Shown here: positions 1 through 9,493 of the stretch, piece by piece
Position numbering within the stretch: position 1 is the stretch's first letter
How the letters are laid out: every line of letters starts with the position of its first letter
Assembly: GCA_002633005.1 (NCBI GenBank)
Contig: NMRA01001115.1
Coordinates: 26,689 to 51,246 of the forward strand
Length of the DNA: 24,558 nt
From: Phoronis australis
Taxonomy: Eukaryota; Phoronida; Phoronidae
Reading direction: 5' to 3'
The notes under the pieces: generated by a model
What the model was told of the DNA's origin: nothing
Seen by the model: the letters and a program-made list of their open reading frames with translations, nothing else
The model's database searches: none
Made by a program: the position numbers and the translations under genes

Positions 1-804
1 TTTTTTTCGAAACAAACAGTAACGTTGTTTTTCTTTTCTCTTTCTTTCAGGGGAAGGTTGGGAATTAATCGTTGTTGTTTTGAGTTTACGGCCTGTGTTC
101 ATTTCCGTTCACCTTATTTTGCTTTAGCTGCAGTGTGTTACTTTGCTGCTATTAGGCCTACAGTCATTCATCCCTGAGTGAAAGTCCTGACCAATGTCAA
201 GCCAATTATTCGTCTTTCCGAATGAGTTGAAAGGACTGTTATGCACTGTGAAGAAGATTTGAGTAGGCCTACTGGCAGACGATGTTATCAATCTCAGCTT
301 TTTAGTCTGGATTCATAAACATCCATTTTTTGCATGGTTTCAGCTCATCCGTTTTCTTCTAACATTTTTCCTGTTTGGACTCCCATCCAAGCATGCAACG
401 TGTTCAAGTTGGACCTGCATGTTAGTATGAGCCCTTAGGCTTATTTGCACAAATGACCTTTTAAAAAGAGTGTCTCTGAATGTTGCAGATTTTTGAACTT
501 TACATGGACAGGCAGAAGGTTCTGTCAAAATGTTGCAAAGCCAAACGATTTCCCAGTTACATGTATCTGGCTTAGTATGCAAGCACGCATCCTATCACGT
601 AGTCAATTTTCCAGTGCTCATTTCAGAGACAATTTCCACAGTGGCCTAATTTTCCTCTGCCTGCGTTCTGGTATGCCTGTTTTGTGCGAGTGTTGTCGCA
701 TTTTCTTGAATCAGGTCGCGAGAGGTAGAGGCTTTTGAAATTTATATCATTGCTGGCATGCTTAGATGGTACGGTAAATCTGTCTTAACTTTCGACAATG
801 GAAA
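1..804. other. Non-coding stretch, no supported gene
   Basis: I see no reading frame with codon structure or recognisable protein similarity here. Short open frames overlap one another on both strands and have unremarkable composition. A pyrimidine-rich tract ending in AG at 49-50 looks like a good splice acceptor. The sequence after it opens for 25 to 40 codons in two frames without a recognisable domain or clear donor, so I do not call an exon. Confidence 0.5.
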
Positions 805-1055
805 CAGTGGCGGATTTAGGGGGAGGCCATTGCCTCCCCTAAAATTCCCCAAGATACCACTTGGGGGGCGAATGCACAATGCACATGCCTTGAACAAAGC
901 CCGTTCCCCCTTTTTTAGTAATGAGGGCCACAAACCCAAATTTTCGAGACCCTTGCATCCCTACATTTTAGGCTGGGCGCACATGTGGCGAAATTGTGGT
1001 TATTCCTGTGCCCTGCCCTTCCCCTCCCTAACTCAAAATCCTTTATCTGCCCCTG
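805..1055 (+). mobile_element. Miniature inverted-repeat element, family 1, copy A
   Basis: The element begins CAGTGGCGGATTTAGGGGG and ends in a reverse-complement-like terminus, ATCTGCCCCTG. Its internal sequence aligns through most of its length with the reverse complement of 15563-15840, sharing for example ACATTTTAGGCTGGGCGC and GGTTATTCCTGTGCC. The flanks are GGAAA on the left and GAAAA on the right, which fits a 5-bp target duplication with one mismatch. It has no coding capacity, so it is a non-autonomous DNA-transposon derivative. Superfamily not identified. Confidence 0.75.
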
Positions 1056-1907
1056 GAAAAGGGTCATGTCGGTTGTTTACAAGGAAGTGAGAATTATTTT
1101 GTCTTTAAAAATGTAATTTGAAGTTAAAGTGGAATGTTTTTATATGAGAAACGACTATTGTATGTCCTTCCGTTGAGACCATGTGCTTATATTTGAAACA
1201 AATGCGTTTTTCCGATGGCTTACAAGGGTCTATTCCCAAGCTACACTTGTGAGCGCAGGCAGGAGACCCTTGTACGAAGACTGGATGTTTCATGTCTTTA
1301 ATCATTCCTAGTATTTTATAATTAACTAGTAAAAGCTGCAGTCCGCCATGTTTAGCTTCATGAAAATGAAAATCGAACTAGGTCTTTTAGTCTCATAACG
1401 TTGGCCTTATGATAGTCCTTACCGTGATAGGATTCTGTTCCCTTTACCATCTCTAGCCACAGGCAACGCGTACATGTGCCATTTTCGAATTCACAATTTT
1501 GGGGTTGGCCAATGCCAATTAACTGTCAAGCGTTTTCTAGTCGGTGTTGGCTTCAGCGGGGTTGTTGGCAACAGACATTTAATTATAGGATAGGACTATT
1601 GCGAGAGTAAACGGCTTAATTCGATTTTCGTTTTCAGCCAGCTATACAGGGCGAATGCCATTTTTATCTGAAGCATGTCATCATCTGTTGTCATGGTAAC
1701 TCAAGCTGTACTTACATGGCATTAACCTTACTCCTCGTTTTTACTTAATATATCGCAGTCTCACGTATGGGCGCATGACCAAACATGCTCCTATTTACGG
1801 TATTCTGTCCACTGGTGATTGTGATGTTTCGCCTTTTCTCGACAAGGTTCTGAATGCCATTAATTGAAGAGGTTTGCTGTGTACGACTTTGTGTGTAACC
1901 CATTCTC
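1056..1907. other. Non-coding stretch, nothing recognised
   Basis: AT-rich sequence with only short, overlapping open frames on both strands. No domain, RNA gene or repeat was recognised. Confidence 0.45.
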
Positions 1908-1990
1908 TCTTTCGTTATTATTATCATTATCATTATTATTATTATTATCGTTGTCATTTTTGTTGTTGTTGTTATTGTTATTGTTAATGT
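1908..1990. repeat. Trinucleotide-rich microsatellite (TTA/TTG/ATC type)
   Basis: The run is built from TTATTATTATC, then TTGTTG and TTATTG trinucleotides. It produces long asparagine-rich (minus) and leucine/serine-rich (plus) open frames, which are artefacts of low complexity rather than genes. Confidence 0.85.
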
Positions 1991-2004
1991 GTTTTAAGCC
2001 TGTC

Positions 2005-2092
2005 GTGCGTTCCATAAACGCGACAGCCTCGTCCACAAGCCTCAAGATGACGCTGATGGGTTTAGTCATTTGAGGCTTGGTTATGGGAAATG
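2005..2092 (+). pseudogene. Inverted copy of the exon-like segment at 2392-2511, with an in-frame stop
   Basis: This stretch matches the reverse complement of 2425-2511 over about 88 bp, including AAGCCTCAAGATG in both. Reading from ATG at 2047 gives MTLMGLVI, then TGA at 2071-2073, then GLVMGN. The partner has TGG (Trp) where this copy has the TGA, so this looks like the degraded copy. The match extends upstream of the ATG, so the duplicated unit is larger than the short open frame. Whether either copy was ever a functional exon is inference. Confidence 0.4.
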
Positions 2093-2391
2093 AAGTGTGT
2101 TAGAATTCTGACACATTTTTACGGAAATCGCCGGATATCACGAGTAATATAGTTTTGAAATTTTCTGCAGTTTTATATAAAAATGGAAATGAACGATATC
2201 TTACAGCTATTCAGGTCTATATTAGTGCAAAAATGATGTATTTTGATTCGGAAACAGATAAATTTTTATGGTACTGTAATAAGAAAGAATTGAAAATAAG
2301 TTTGCGAACAACCATTATTTCAAACAATTGCCAAAACAATGCCTTCTGCTTCATGAATGGCAGCAACAACGCGTGTGAAAATAATTAAAAT

Positions 2392-2469
2392 CTACCTTTG
2401 TTTTAATAACGTCAAGGCAAGGGCAATTCCCATAAACAAGCCCCAAATGGCTAAACCGACCAGCTCCAT
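2392..2469 (-). CDS. Possible first coding exon or micro-ORF with a hydrophobic N-terminus
   Basis: Reading the minus strand from ATG at 2469 gives 25 residues: MELVGLAIWGLFMGIALALT followed by LLKQR, then TAG. Residues 4-22 are strongly hydrophobic, like a signal peptide or signal anchor. The last codons overlap a possible splice donor (CAAAG then GTAGAT, junction at 2396/2395), so the frame may be a 5' exon rather than a complete ORF. No downstream exon was recognised at lower coordinates. An inverted copy at 2005-2092 keeps the ATG and most residues but carries a stop. The alternative is that this is part of a repeat with no coding role. No family recognised. Confidence 0.25.
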   Translation of the reverse strand: MELVGLAIWGLFMGIALALTLLKQR

Positions 2470-2618
2470 CTTGAGGCTTGCGGACGAAGCTGTAAACGCG
2501 TGAACCGTGCGAAAACGTAAGATCTCGCAAGACTTCGTGAGATACTGCAATATTATAATACAATCAAAGCATATAGTCACCCTAGATTCCTTCGCGAAAT
2601 TCTTGCGTCTATAAAACT

Positions 2619-2830
2619 CAGAATTTGTTGAATACACGACACTTTTCATTTTTCACGGTCTTTATTCCGTTGCGTTCATACTTTCTGAACAAAACTCTAC
2701 TCTCTACTGAACATAGATACAGTAACTGACCTAGCGACATAATTAAAAAGACACACGATATTTCGAAACATACTTGTTTCATTCTCAAGTGAAGATAAAA
2801 TGACGCAGTAATGCCACCACAGAGTATAAG
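2619..2830. repeat. Long inverted repeat, left arm
   Basis: About 212 bp that is the near-perfect reverse complement of 2971-3181, with only a few mismatches and a small indel seen by eye. The arm ends immediately before the ambiguous base at 2831. The spacer between arms is about 140 bp. A 15-bp direct repeat, GTCTATAAAACTCAG, lies at the outer left side (2607-2621) and again beyond the right arm (3211-3225). Confidence 0.9.
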
Positions 2831-2970
2831 NGAGAAGCCTATTTTGAATGAGCAGCAAACAGGGTCGCGCCGCACGTTACACTTGTTTGCGTGACTTTCC
2901 TGTTACCCTAATTCTTTAGTCATTCTTTGCAGTATTTCACACCCGCCGTGTCTCACTGTGTGTGTCGTCA

Positions 2971-3181
2971 GCTTATACTCTGGTGGCATTACTGCGTCAT
3001 TTTATCTTCACTTGAGAATGAAACAAGTATGTTTTGAAATATCGTGTGTCTTTTTAATTATGTCGCTAGGTGAGTTACTGTATCTATGTTCAGTAGAGAG
3101 TAGAGTTTTGTTCAGAAAGTATGAACGCAACGGAATAAAGACCGTGAAAAATGAAAAGTGTCGTGTATTCAACAAATTCTG
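2971..3181. repeat. Long inverted repeat, right arm
   Basis: Reverse complement of 2619-2830. Both arms keep an open frame of about 60 residues (ITASFYLHLRMKQVCFEISC and onward), which follows simply from their near identity. I recognise no protein family in it. A foldback element, a local inverted duplication and a haplotype mis-join are all possible. Confidence 0.9.
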
Positions 3182-3225
3182 TATAACAGAAAACTTGCTC
3201 CCGAAGTACAGTCTATAAAACTCAG

Positions 3226-4336
3226 CAAAAGTCTCGTTTCATGCACATGGGGAGTATCACGCATTGCTATTAAATTCTGCATGGTTAAGCATAGGTTCAT
3301 TTAAAGCTAGTACATGGTTATTGTACTGTTTTTTGCTCAAAGCAATTTAAGTCTCTCAGAGTTCAATCACCGAACCTCTGAGACAATAAGAGTTCATTAG
3401 CGGGCAGACGTCATTGGGTGTTATTGCCAACTCTACGGTATTGTCACTTAGGTAACAATTACGTTTGCATTGATTATATACATGTAAACCGTGGCCATGG
3501 TTACATAAAATTTCGCCGGAGCGTCATTCAATGCATATTTTTTCATCTACTTTGAATATGTTGTTGTTTTGAAGGACGGTAACTTGGGTAATACTTACGG
3601 CACAAATTATCGTCCCTCTTGACCATGGTTATCGGATGACCCGAAAATATAAAAAGGCCATTTTTACTGATTTAGCCTAAATACGAACGTGCAGGGCGAT
3701 GCGTCTTGGTCAGCAGTCAAAGGTAATATTCTTATGGTCAAGGAATAGAAAAAATAGGTTGAGTATAACTATATGTGCTGTGAAGTCAAAACCAAAAGAA
3801 AATGCGTGAATAGAAGTCCGTGAACTAAGACATTCTACGGATGTACACAAAGAAAGACTTAGGGATTTCACAGGTGAGCAGAAACTGGGAATAAAACAAA
3901 CATGGGTGATACTAACCAGCGGTAAATAGGGTGGAAACACAGAGATCAATATGGTGACATGAAAAGAATCCTACGTTGACAACCTAACCGGTTGAGATTG
4001 GGCAACTCGACCGGTTTGCGCATCACAGATTCCGCCCGCTTAGATCAAAGACAACATGCTGTGGTAAATCAAATCGCCCCAGGCTGCTGATTTATCGTTC
4101 TCTAGATAAGGAGGACCATCATAAACACGTTGGGAGCGACAATTGTATTTTTGAATTTTCGTTGTGAAAGTACGTATACAGCATATTTGAATAGTTCGTG
4201 AAAAGCACACGTGATCAGGTTTTTGAATTTTGAAGTTGGACAAGAAATGTGATTTTTACTATCTAAAACATTTGTTTAATTTTGCAATATTATGTTCCTC
4301 ATTAATTGTGCTGTGTGTGCAACATAATTGGGCCAG
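3226..4336. other. Non-coding stretch with one short hairpin
   Basis: No convincing reading frame. The one notable structure is an imperfect inverted repeat at 3986-3996 and 4006-4016 (AACCGGTTGAG against CTCGACCGGTT, 10 of 11 paired, 9-nt loop). Its function is unknown. Confidence 0.45.
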
Positions 4337-4370
4337 TTACCAAACCACGAGGCCTCAGTTGGATTTTGAG
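4337..4370 (+). CDS. Possible small upstream exon of the collagen gene
   Basis: A good donor (GAG then GTAAGT, junction 4370/4371) ends in phase 0, and the next exon at 6881 begins in phase 0. The frame reads YQTTRPQLDFE, which would join to GHSFTVEEMRQIC. The presumed acceptor is the AG at 4335-4336, but its polypyrimidine tract is weak, so the exon start is uncertain. The exon would be very short. Support is the donor plus phase compatibility only; transcript data would be needed to accept it. Confidence 0.35.
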
Positions 4371-4684
4371 GTAAGTCAAGCGTAATCGTACAATTCTTGG
4401 CATGGGAAAATGTACACGAAAATGTTTATTCTATTTCCTGTTGGCTGTAACCGGTGTCTTTCTTCGTGCTTATCGGCCAAATGTCTTATCCTTTCGTTTT
4501 CTTTTGTAACGCGTTTTGATTTCACGGCACGTAATGTTGCACTCGGCCTATTTTCTATTTTAATCTGTTAATATTTTCCCTACAACCGTTGATGAAGAGC
4601 GCATTGCTCGGAACCTTCGGGTTATGTCTTCAATACACGTCTTTTTATATTTTTTGTCGAAAATTGTGTGCGTGGATTTATTGT

Positions 4685-4906
4685 TGTTAACGGCGTAAGT
4701 TAATTATTCAACATGGTAAAATACCTATTAAAGGTCTAAATTAATTATTAACGGCGTAAATTAATTGTTATTGGCATAAATTTCTTATAGTGGCTAACTT
4801 TCTTCGTTAGCCGTGGGTAAACTGATTCTTATTTTTTTAAATCAATTATTAACGGCGTAAACTAAGTATTAACGATGTAAATTAATTATTAAGACTGTGT
4901 ATTAAT
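4685..4906. repeat. 20-bp minisatellite, consensus TATTAACGGCGTAAATTAAT
   Basis: Eight units are visible in two blocks. Block one is 4685-4704, 4705-4725 (one extra base), 4726-4745, 4746-4765 and 4766-4785. Block two is 4847-4866, 4867-4886 and 4887-4906. About 61 bp without an obvious unit separates them. The units are diverged but keep the 20-bp register. If the candidate exon at 4337 is real, the array lies in the following intron. Confidence 0.85.
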
Positions 4907-5421
4907 TAGAATATGATATGTGCATTTTCATCGCAGAACACAGACAACCAATTTGCTTCTTAGATCATTTGTTTACACTGTTGACAATTAATTTACCCCG
5001 TTACCCACGATGAATTACTCGCGTAATTTACGTGCTTACTATTCACACGTTCGGCCAACTATACGTCCTGACCAACAACGTTATTGGAAGACGAGTGAAG
5101 GTTGGTGACGACGGACTGTTGGTGACTAGCAGCGGGTGAGGGGTGGTAACGTTCTGTGACTTGAGATACGTGATGTACCATACTTGACAGGTTACGAATG
5201 GCCTGTGATCTGCGGTGGCTGTCGAGTGTTAGAAAAGAACATTGGAAGATTGGTGAAACAACCGGTGACAATTGATATATGGCTGGTGACAAAAGGCGGA
5301 TAGTTGTTGACGGCGTGGTTCATTAGCGGTGAACGAGGATATCATTATTACTCTGCACTATCGCTGACCTACAATCATTTTCGAGCATCACCATCACCCA
5401 CCAGCATTTACCAACCTGATG
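4907..5421. other. Non-coding stretch, probable intron or intergenic sequence
   Basis: No coding signal. From 5100 to 5300 the word GGTGAC/GGTGA recurs irregularly, giving overlapping short open frames on both strands; this looks like degenerate repeat sequence rather than a gene. Confidence 0.4.
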
Positions 5422-5614
5422 CAGTGGCGGATCTAGGATATCACAAGGGGGGCCCAACATTTTGTCCGGCTGTAAGCATTTGCACCAACCACGATTGTAA
5501 ATGCGTATAGCACCGAATTGGGGGAGGTCGTGAGGGGGTTTTGTATGGTTAAAGAAATACTTTGTACGTTACAGCTATATTCTTTCACATCGTGATATCT
5601 TTGATCCACCTTCC
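5422..5614 (+). mobile_element. Short inverted-repeat element, second family
   Basis: The left end reads CAGTGGCGGATCTAGGATAT and the right end near 5591-5614 contains GTGATATCTTTGATCCACC, its approximate reverse complement. The internal sequence does not resemble family 1 (805-1055, 15563-15840), although the terminal bases are alike. No clear target duplication is seen and the right terminus is decayed. It has no coding capacity and is probably an old non-autonomous DNA-transposon copy. Confidence 0.5.
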
Positions 5615-6880
5615 CTATGCAAACAACTACTTCATCTTTCATTAGCAAGATAAATATGTCAACTTTAAGCAATGTTATGGGCCCGGGGTCTAGACATGAG
5701 TTTGCATAAAAGTAGAACAGAAAATCACTAAAACTGTTTCAAAGTTCGATTTCGAGTAAAACGATTAGATCCCATGTCCAGGTGTTAAAAAGCATTGCGC
5801 ATGCGTGTTCACTCCTTCAAAGGAACATCATCATGTTTTAATCCATTGTTTGAATTGAAGTTGGTTACGACAGAGAAATCGCCAGGAATTTCCCTGACGT
5901 CAGTAGTGACTTAGCGACTAATACCAACCCGCTCTGACAAGCAAGTTAACGGGCCTAGTCTGAAGCACCGACTACTTCTCAGTCCTTTTCAAGTCTAAAA
6001 CTTTTGTCAGTAATCTGTATACGGAACAAGATGGGACCTTTTGTGTACTTGACAAAAGTCACGGGCCCCGGGTATTTTGCCACTTCAGTAGACTGCAGTC
6101 ACAACTGCATGTACAGAGCAGTCATGTTAAGCCATTCCTGCACTGCACACTCAGGCTGTCGTGAAAATAAAAGTTTTACTGGCGAAAGACGTGTTACCGT
6201 ACTGCTGTCTTACGTGTATAAAGTGTTTAGGAAGTATTTGTGCCTGTATAAGCTGTGTTGGCTTCTTTACGTCGAGTTAAGGTTTTGTAGGACCTTGGGA
6301 AATGTCCAAATTTGGCTAATTTAGGAATTATGTCATGTCTCAGAAACGACTCTTGTCGGATTCACATGAAACTTCTGGATACTATGACTCATGCACAAGT
6401 CCAAATTAATTTAAGGAATTGTTTTTAAAGTAAAAATGTTCCACTTTTTCGTGAGGGTCAATAAAAATATAGCTTTATGGGTTTCCTTCCATCAGATAAA
6501 ACGAAAACTAAATGATTCTCTGTAACAGCCTTTTTGAGATCTCATCTTGGACATTTACGTTAAATGAAAATTAATCGCGTTATTGCAACCGTTGTTTCGC
6601 TATCGATGTACCTTTATTTAATTGTCACATTTTACCATAAAACATGGTCACGTGACCCAATGTATGCCAGATTTGTAACTATGCAGGCCTTCTACTTTCA
6701 GAAGTGTATTTACTTATTTAAGGTCTGTAGTTTTGTAGCTATTTGTGTAAATACATGTACGCAGACTTACTTTATTAAGGTCCTACATAGCCTTAAATGT
6801 TGCATGGTCCACTAGTTAGATCGACTACGTGGGTGTTTGCATGAGTTCTGGCCGTCTCCATTCCTCGGTTTGCTCCACAG
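5615..6880 (+). other. Collagen intron or upstream non-coding sequence
   Basis: There is no Gly-X-Y coding and no domain. A 106-codon open frame at 6004-6324 has no recognisable motif and is not supported. Positions 6411-6535 share diverged but alignable sequence with 16398-16545 (see the repeat entries). The end of the stretch is a normal pyrimidine-rich acceptor, TTTGCTCCACAG, at 6869-6880. Confidence 0.5.
6411..6535 (+). repeat. Diverged dispersed repeat, copy 1
   Basis: Shares ordered blocks with 16398-16545: AGGAATTGTTTT, AATGTTCCACTTTT, AGATAAAA with CGAAA, and GTAACAG followed by a T-rich stretch. The order and spacing agree with small indels, so common origin is likely. No termini were identified. 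Confidence 0.45.
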
Positions 6881-6935
6881 GGACACAGCTTCACAGTGGA
6901 AGAGATGAGGCAAATCTGTTACCAAGTGATGAAAG
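6881..6935 (+). CDS. Collagen exon: non-collagenous linker before the last triple-helical domain
   Basis: Acceptor TGCTCCACAG ends at 6880 and donor AAAG then GTGAGT follows 6935. The exon is 55 nt, phase 0 in and phase 1 out, and encodes GHSFTVEEMRQICYQVMK plus one base. Joined to the exon at 7261 it reads VMKENIVDYVAGLTGPPG, running directly into Gly-X-Y repeats. A short helical segment with one cysteine (E-x-x-x-x-I-C) just before a triple helix is, from general knowledge of FACIT chains, the usual form of the non-collagenous linker; its cysteine may form an interchain bond. This is family-level inference. Upstream domains expected of a FACIT chain (thrombospondin-N, von Willebrand A) were not found in the window, so the 5' end probably lies to the left or in exons I could not recognise. 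Confidence 0.75.
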
Positions 6936-7260
6936 GTGAGTAGTGTTGGACACCTGTGTTTATTGTTTTGGTTGCAGTGCACAGGACATTGCCTTCGCTG
7001 GCCGTATACAATGTCCTTAATGTATCAGCGAATATGCAATAGCCACTCTCCTGCGTTGACATAGAAGATCTCGGAACTGCATGTACGCAGGATGCTGATT
7101 GTTTTAGCAGCTGTGGTCTTGTACTCAGACTGAAGTGTTCGGTTAGTACTTCTTTTGTGTAAATTGTGTCGGTAATGCATTTCTTTGGGTGAACTGGCGA
7201 GCTTGTTCTAGTAATGTAGTTAGTTACTGTAAGTATCCGCGTTTTTTCTTTCTGTTTAAG
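6936..7260 (+). other. Collagen intron between exons 6881-6935 and 7261-7362
   Basis: Bordered by GTGAGT and a pyrimidine-rich acceptor ending TTTAAG. The minus strand has a 215-codon open frame (6919-7566) that spans this intron and the next exon. It is antisense to clear collagen codons and has no domain, so it is not called. Confidence 0.7.
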
Positions 7261-7362
7261 AGAACATAGTTGATTATGTTGCTGGACTGACTGGGCCCCC
7301 TGGCCTTCCTGGCGTTGGAAAACCCGGTCCACAAGGTCAACCAGGAATACAGGGAGCGAGAG
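7261..7362 (+). CDS. Collagen exon: start of the Gly-X-Y domain
   Basis: The exon is 102 nt with phase 1 at both ends. After ENIVDYVA the helix begins GLTGPPGLPGVGKPGPQG and continues QPGIQGAR to a split Gly codon. Nine triplet units are present, one of them shortened (GV before GKP), a G-X-G imperfection. The donor is AG then GTGAGT at 7363. The Gly codon split across the junction (G then GN) fits the phase-1 start of the next exon at 8314. The protein should be a secreted extracellular matrix chain whose proline-rich triplets would be hydroxylated in the secretory pathway. Confidence 0.88.
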
Positions 7363-8313
7363 GTGAGTAGACCAATCATCATTGCTGTAAGTATACGGGG
7401 GACTGTGGGTTCTGAGGGTTGTGTGTCCTATATTAATGTGAACTGAGAGTGTGTGGTGTGGACGGAGTACCAGGTCACTGTATAGACTGTAGCACATGGA
7501 CCACCTACTCCGTATACTGTTTTCAATGGACGAAATCTGTAATCTTTCGCAGAACCCTGACATCATTGTTTATTAACGACATCAGGCAAAATTAGCAAGT
7601 TTTACTTCCGGCAAGTACGTCGTCTGCCGGTTAATCGTGATTTGAATTTTGCAATTCATTACATGACCAGGAGCATTGCCAAAAGCACTCCCGATACCAA
7701 CAGTTCTAGTATTGAAAGATATTGAACAGGGTTCTAATGCCGATATTACTTTTTTCGTTGTACTGGACAGTAAGATAGATGCGAGAATTTCCCGTCACAC
7801 TAACCGGAAACTGGAATTTATAATTTAGGAGCGTGGCGCCCCCTCTAAGAAAATGTCGGAGTTGTCTATAATTTATGCGGGTGTGTAGGCTCTCTCGAAG
7901 TATGTTCGAGAGTGTTACCGTGATGATGTGATGGGATATGATTGAGGGATAAATGCTAGAGCAACTGAATAAAAGAGCATGGTGAACGGATCCGTAGTTT
8001 AGGGAGTGTGCGTGTGAGCATATGGGAAATGCTCGTATTTGGGCGTTTTCCTCCCAAACTTCAACGAGTGTGTCAGGGTCTGCGAGAGTGGCTCAGCGTG
8101 TTTCACGAAATTAAGCTAGGGTTGAAGTCAGCCTGTCCACAACTCGAAGCCAAAAGACAGAAATCCATAACCTTCTTTGGAGCAGGCTAAAGGCCAAAGT
8201 CAAAAGAGAAAAATAAACTTTTGGCTATACTCATCGAGAAACAGGCCCCTGAAGACGCACGTGAATGGCACTAGTTGGTTTACGTTGTTGTTTACATTGC
8301 AGTTTCCTTTTAG
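7363..8313 (+). other. Collagen intron
   Basis: GTGAGT to TTTTAG borders. No internal gene was seen; a few short open frames exist, including two at 8008-8389 that run into the next collagen exon in a different frame. Confidence 0.75.
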
Positions 8314-8403
8314 GCTTACCAGGTCCTATTGGGCTTCCAGGAGATCCAGGATTCCAAGGTTTACCCGGAGCTCAGGGGTCACCGGGTGATCCAGGGCCAA
8401 AAG
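8314..8403 (+). CDS. Collagen exon: ten uninterrupted Gly-X-Y triplets
   Basis: The exon is 90 nt, phase 1-1, from acceptor TTTCCTTTTAG to donor AAAG then GTTAGC. It encodes ten perfect triplets: GLPGPIGLPGDPGFQGLPGA, then QGSPGDPGPK and the first base of the next Gly codon. There are no imperfections, in contrast to the neighbouring Gly-X-Y exons. Acidic (Asp) and basic (Lys) Y or X residues are typical of a triple helix stabilised by ion pairs. The strand opposite is open for 74 codons, a shadow of the repetitive Gly/Pro codons. Confidence 0.9.
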
Positions 8404-9415
8404 GTTAGCATCCTTTTCATTGCCGATCAGTGATTGTTTTGTTTTTGCTCCAACGTTTTGCAATCTGAACGCATTGACCACCAAGATGGTCTTATCTTTG
8501 AACTGGCAGTGAAAAAACTTCCATGACAGGGTAAATTCCAGAACAATCAAGTCTGCGTTCTGTTTATACGCTCATAGGCTGCATTAGGAATTTACGCGCA
8601 AAATTGATCACGTGATCTCATCTGACGTCGCAACAAGACGACAATGGCGTCAACTGCAGCTGTTTAAAATGCTTTCATCCTAACGCAGCCGATAAGATCC
8701 GAGTTCTTCATTCGAATTGTTTCAGCCATGCATCGGCGGGTATACTCCTCTATACGTTTCTCACTCCCACTGTCCCGATTCGTGCTTGTGACGACCAATG
8801 ACGCAATATTCAGCTGTGTGTGCACTTTTAGTGACTCGACGTCGTAACTACTAAATTTAATTTTAAAAATTAAACAATTATGCTTTAGAATACTTATAAT
8901 ACAGTTTCTCTCAGATTATACTTACTGAACTCTTTTAAGAGTACTATTCACTGTATAAAAACGGCGAATGGTTTGCACGTCACATGTTAAATGTTATTGC
9001 AACTGATATGGATGCTAACTGTTTGCACTATTTTGGCGGAAGCTATGCCTGACCAAACTGTGTAAAATCTTCAGAACTCGCGAGACTTGTATGAGAGGGT
9101 GGCGTATTTATTTCTGAAAATTGGGTTAAGGTAGAATGTTGTCCAGCGTGATCGAGCGCCAACCTTACTCCTGGGTAGACAATGAAAGTAACGCCGAATT
9201 TTCCGGTATTCTAGCCGATGAAGAAAGTTCGCAGTATCAAGCCGGTTGTGCCAATAGGTTTCGGTGGATTCGATGGCATCGTCCAAGTAATGGTCAAAGA
9301 TGTGTTACTCGCATTGTCTGTCAGGACCAGACGCTGAGACGAAGTTGTCGTCAAACTTGTTGGGAAATATAATAAATTTTGTTTATCAACACTGTACCCA
9401 TTGCTTGCTTTTTAG
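8404..9415 (+). other. Collagen intron
   Basis: GTTAGC to TTTTTAG borders. It contains the perfect 12-bp palindrome GATCACGTGATC (8606-8617, with a CACGTG core) and TGACGTC at 8623-8629. Overlapping open frames on opposite strands at 9071-9372 show no domain and are not called. Confidence 0.75.
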
Positions 9416-9493
9416 GTGACAAAGGGGATGTTGGTCAACGTGGGCGTCCAGGGGAAGGACGTGAAGGTAAAATAGGCCCCAGAGGACCCTCAG
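9416..9493 (+). CDS. Collagen exon: charged Gly-X-Y segment with one imperfection
   Basis: The exon is 78 nt, phase 1-1, with acceptor GCTTTTTAG and donor TCAG then GTAAGT. The encoded sequence is GDKGDVGQRGRPGEGREGKI then GPRGPS and a split Gly. It is rich in Lys, Arg, Asp and Glu, and contains one shortened unit (GE before GRE). Such G-X-G imperfections introduce a local kink in the triple helix. Together with those in the exons at 7261 and 11484 there are three in this domain. Confidence 0.9.

Noticed and set aside
49-180. Strong splice-acceptor-like tract followed by open frames
   Set aside because: The acceptor is good, but neither open frame after it shows a domain, Gly-X-Y repeats or a clear donor, so an exon cannot be supported.
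1745-2073. Asn-rich and Leu/Ser-rich open frames
   Set aside because: They are translations of the trinucleotide microsatellite.
6004-6324. 106-codon open frame
   Set aside because: No domain, signal peptide or splice support; it overlaps no conserved-looking sequence.
6919-7566. 215-codon minus-strand open frame, the longest in the window
   Set aside because: It is antisense to convincing collagen exons and has no recognisable protein features. Gly/Pro codons favour open antisense frames.
8606-8629. Palindrome GATCACGTGATC and nearby TGACGTC as regulatory sites
   Set aside because: E-box and CRE-like words occur by chance, and nothing ties these to a promoter or enhancer.
9071-9372. Overlapping open frames on both strands in a collagen intron
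   Set aside because: No family resemblance; neither frame continues across a splice site in a sensible way.
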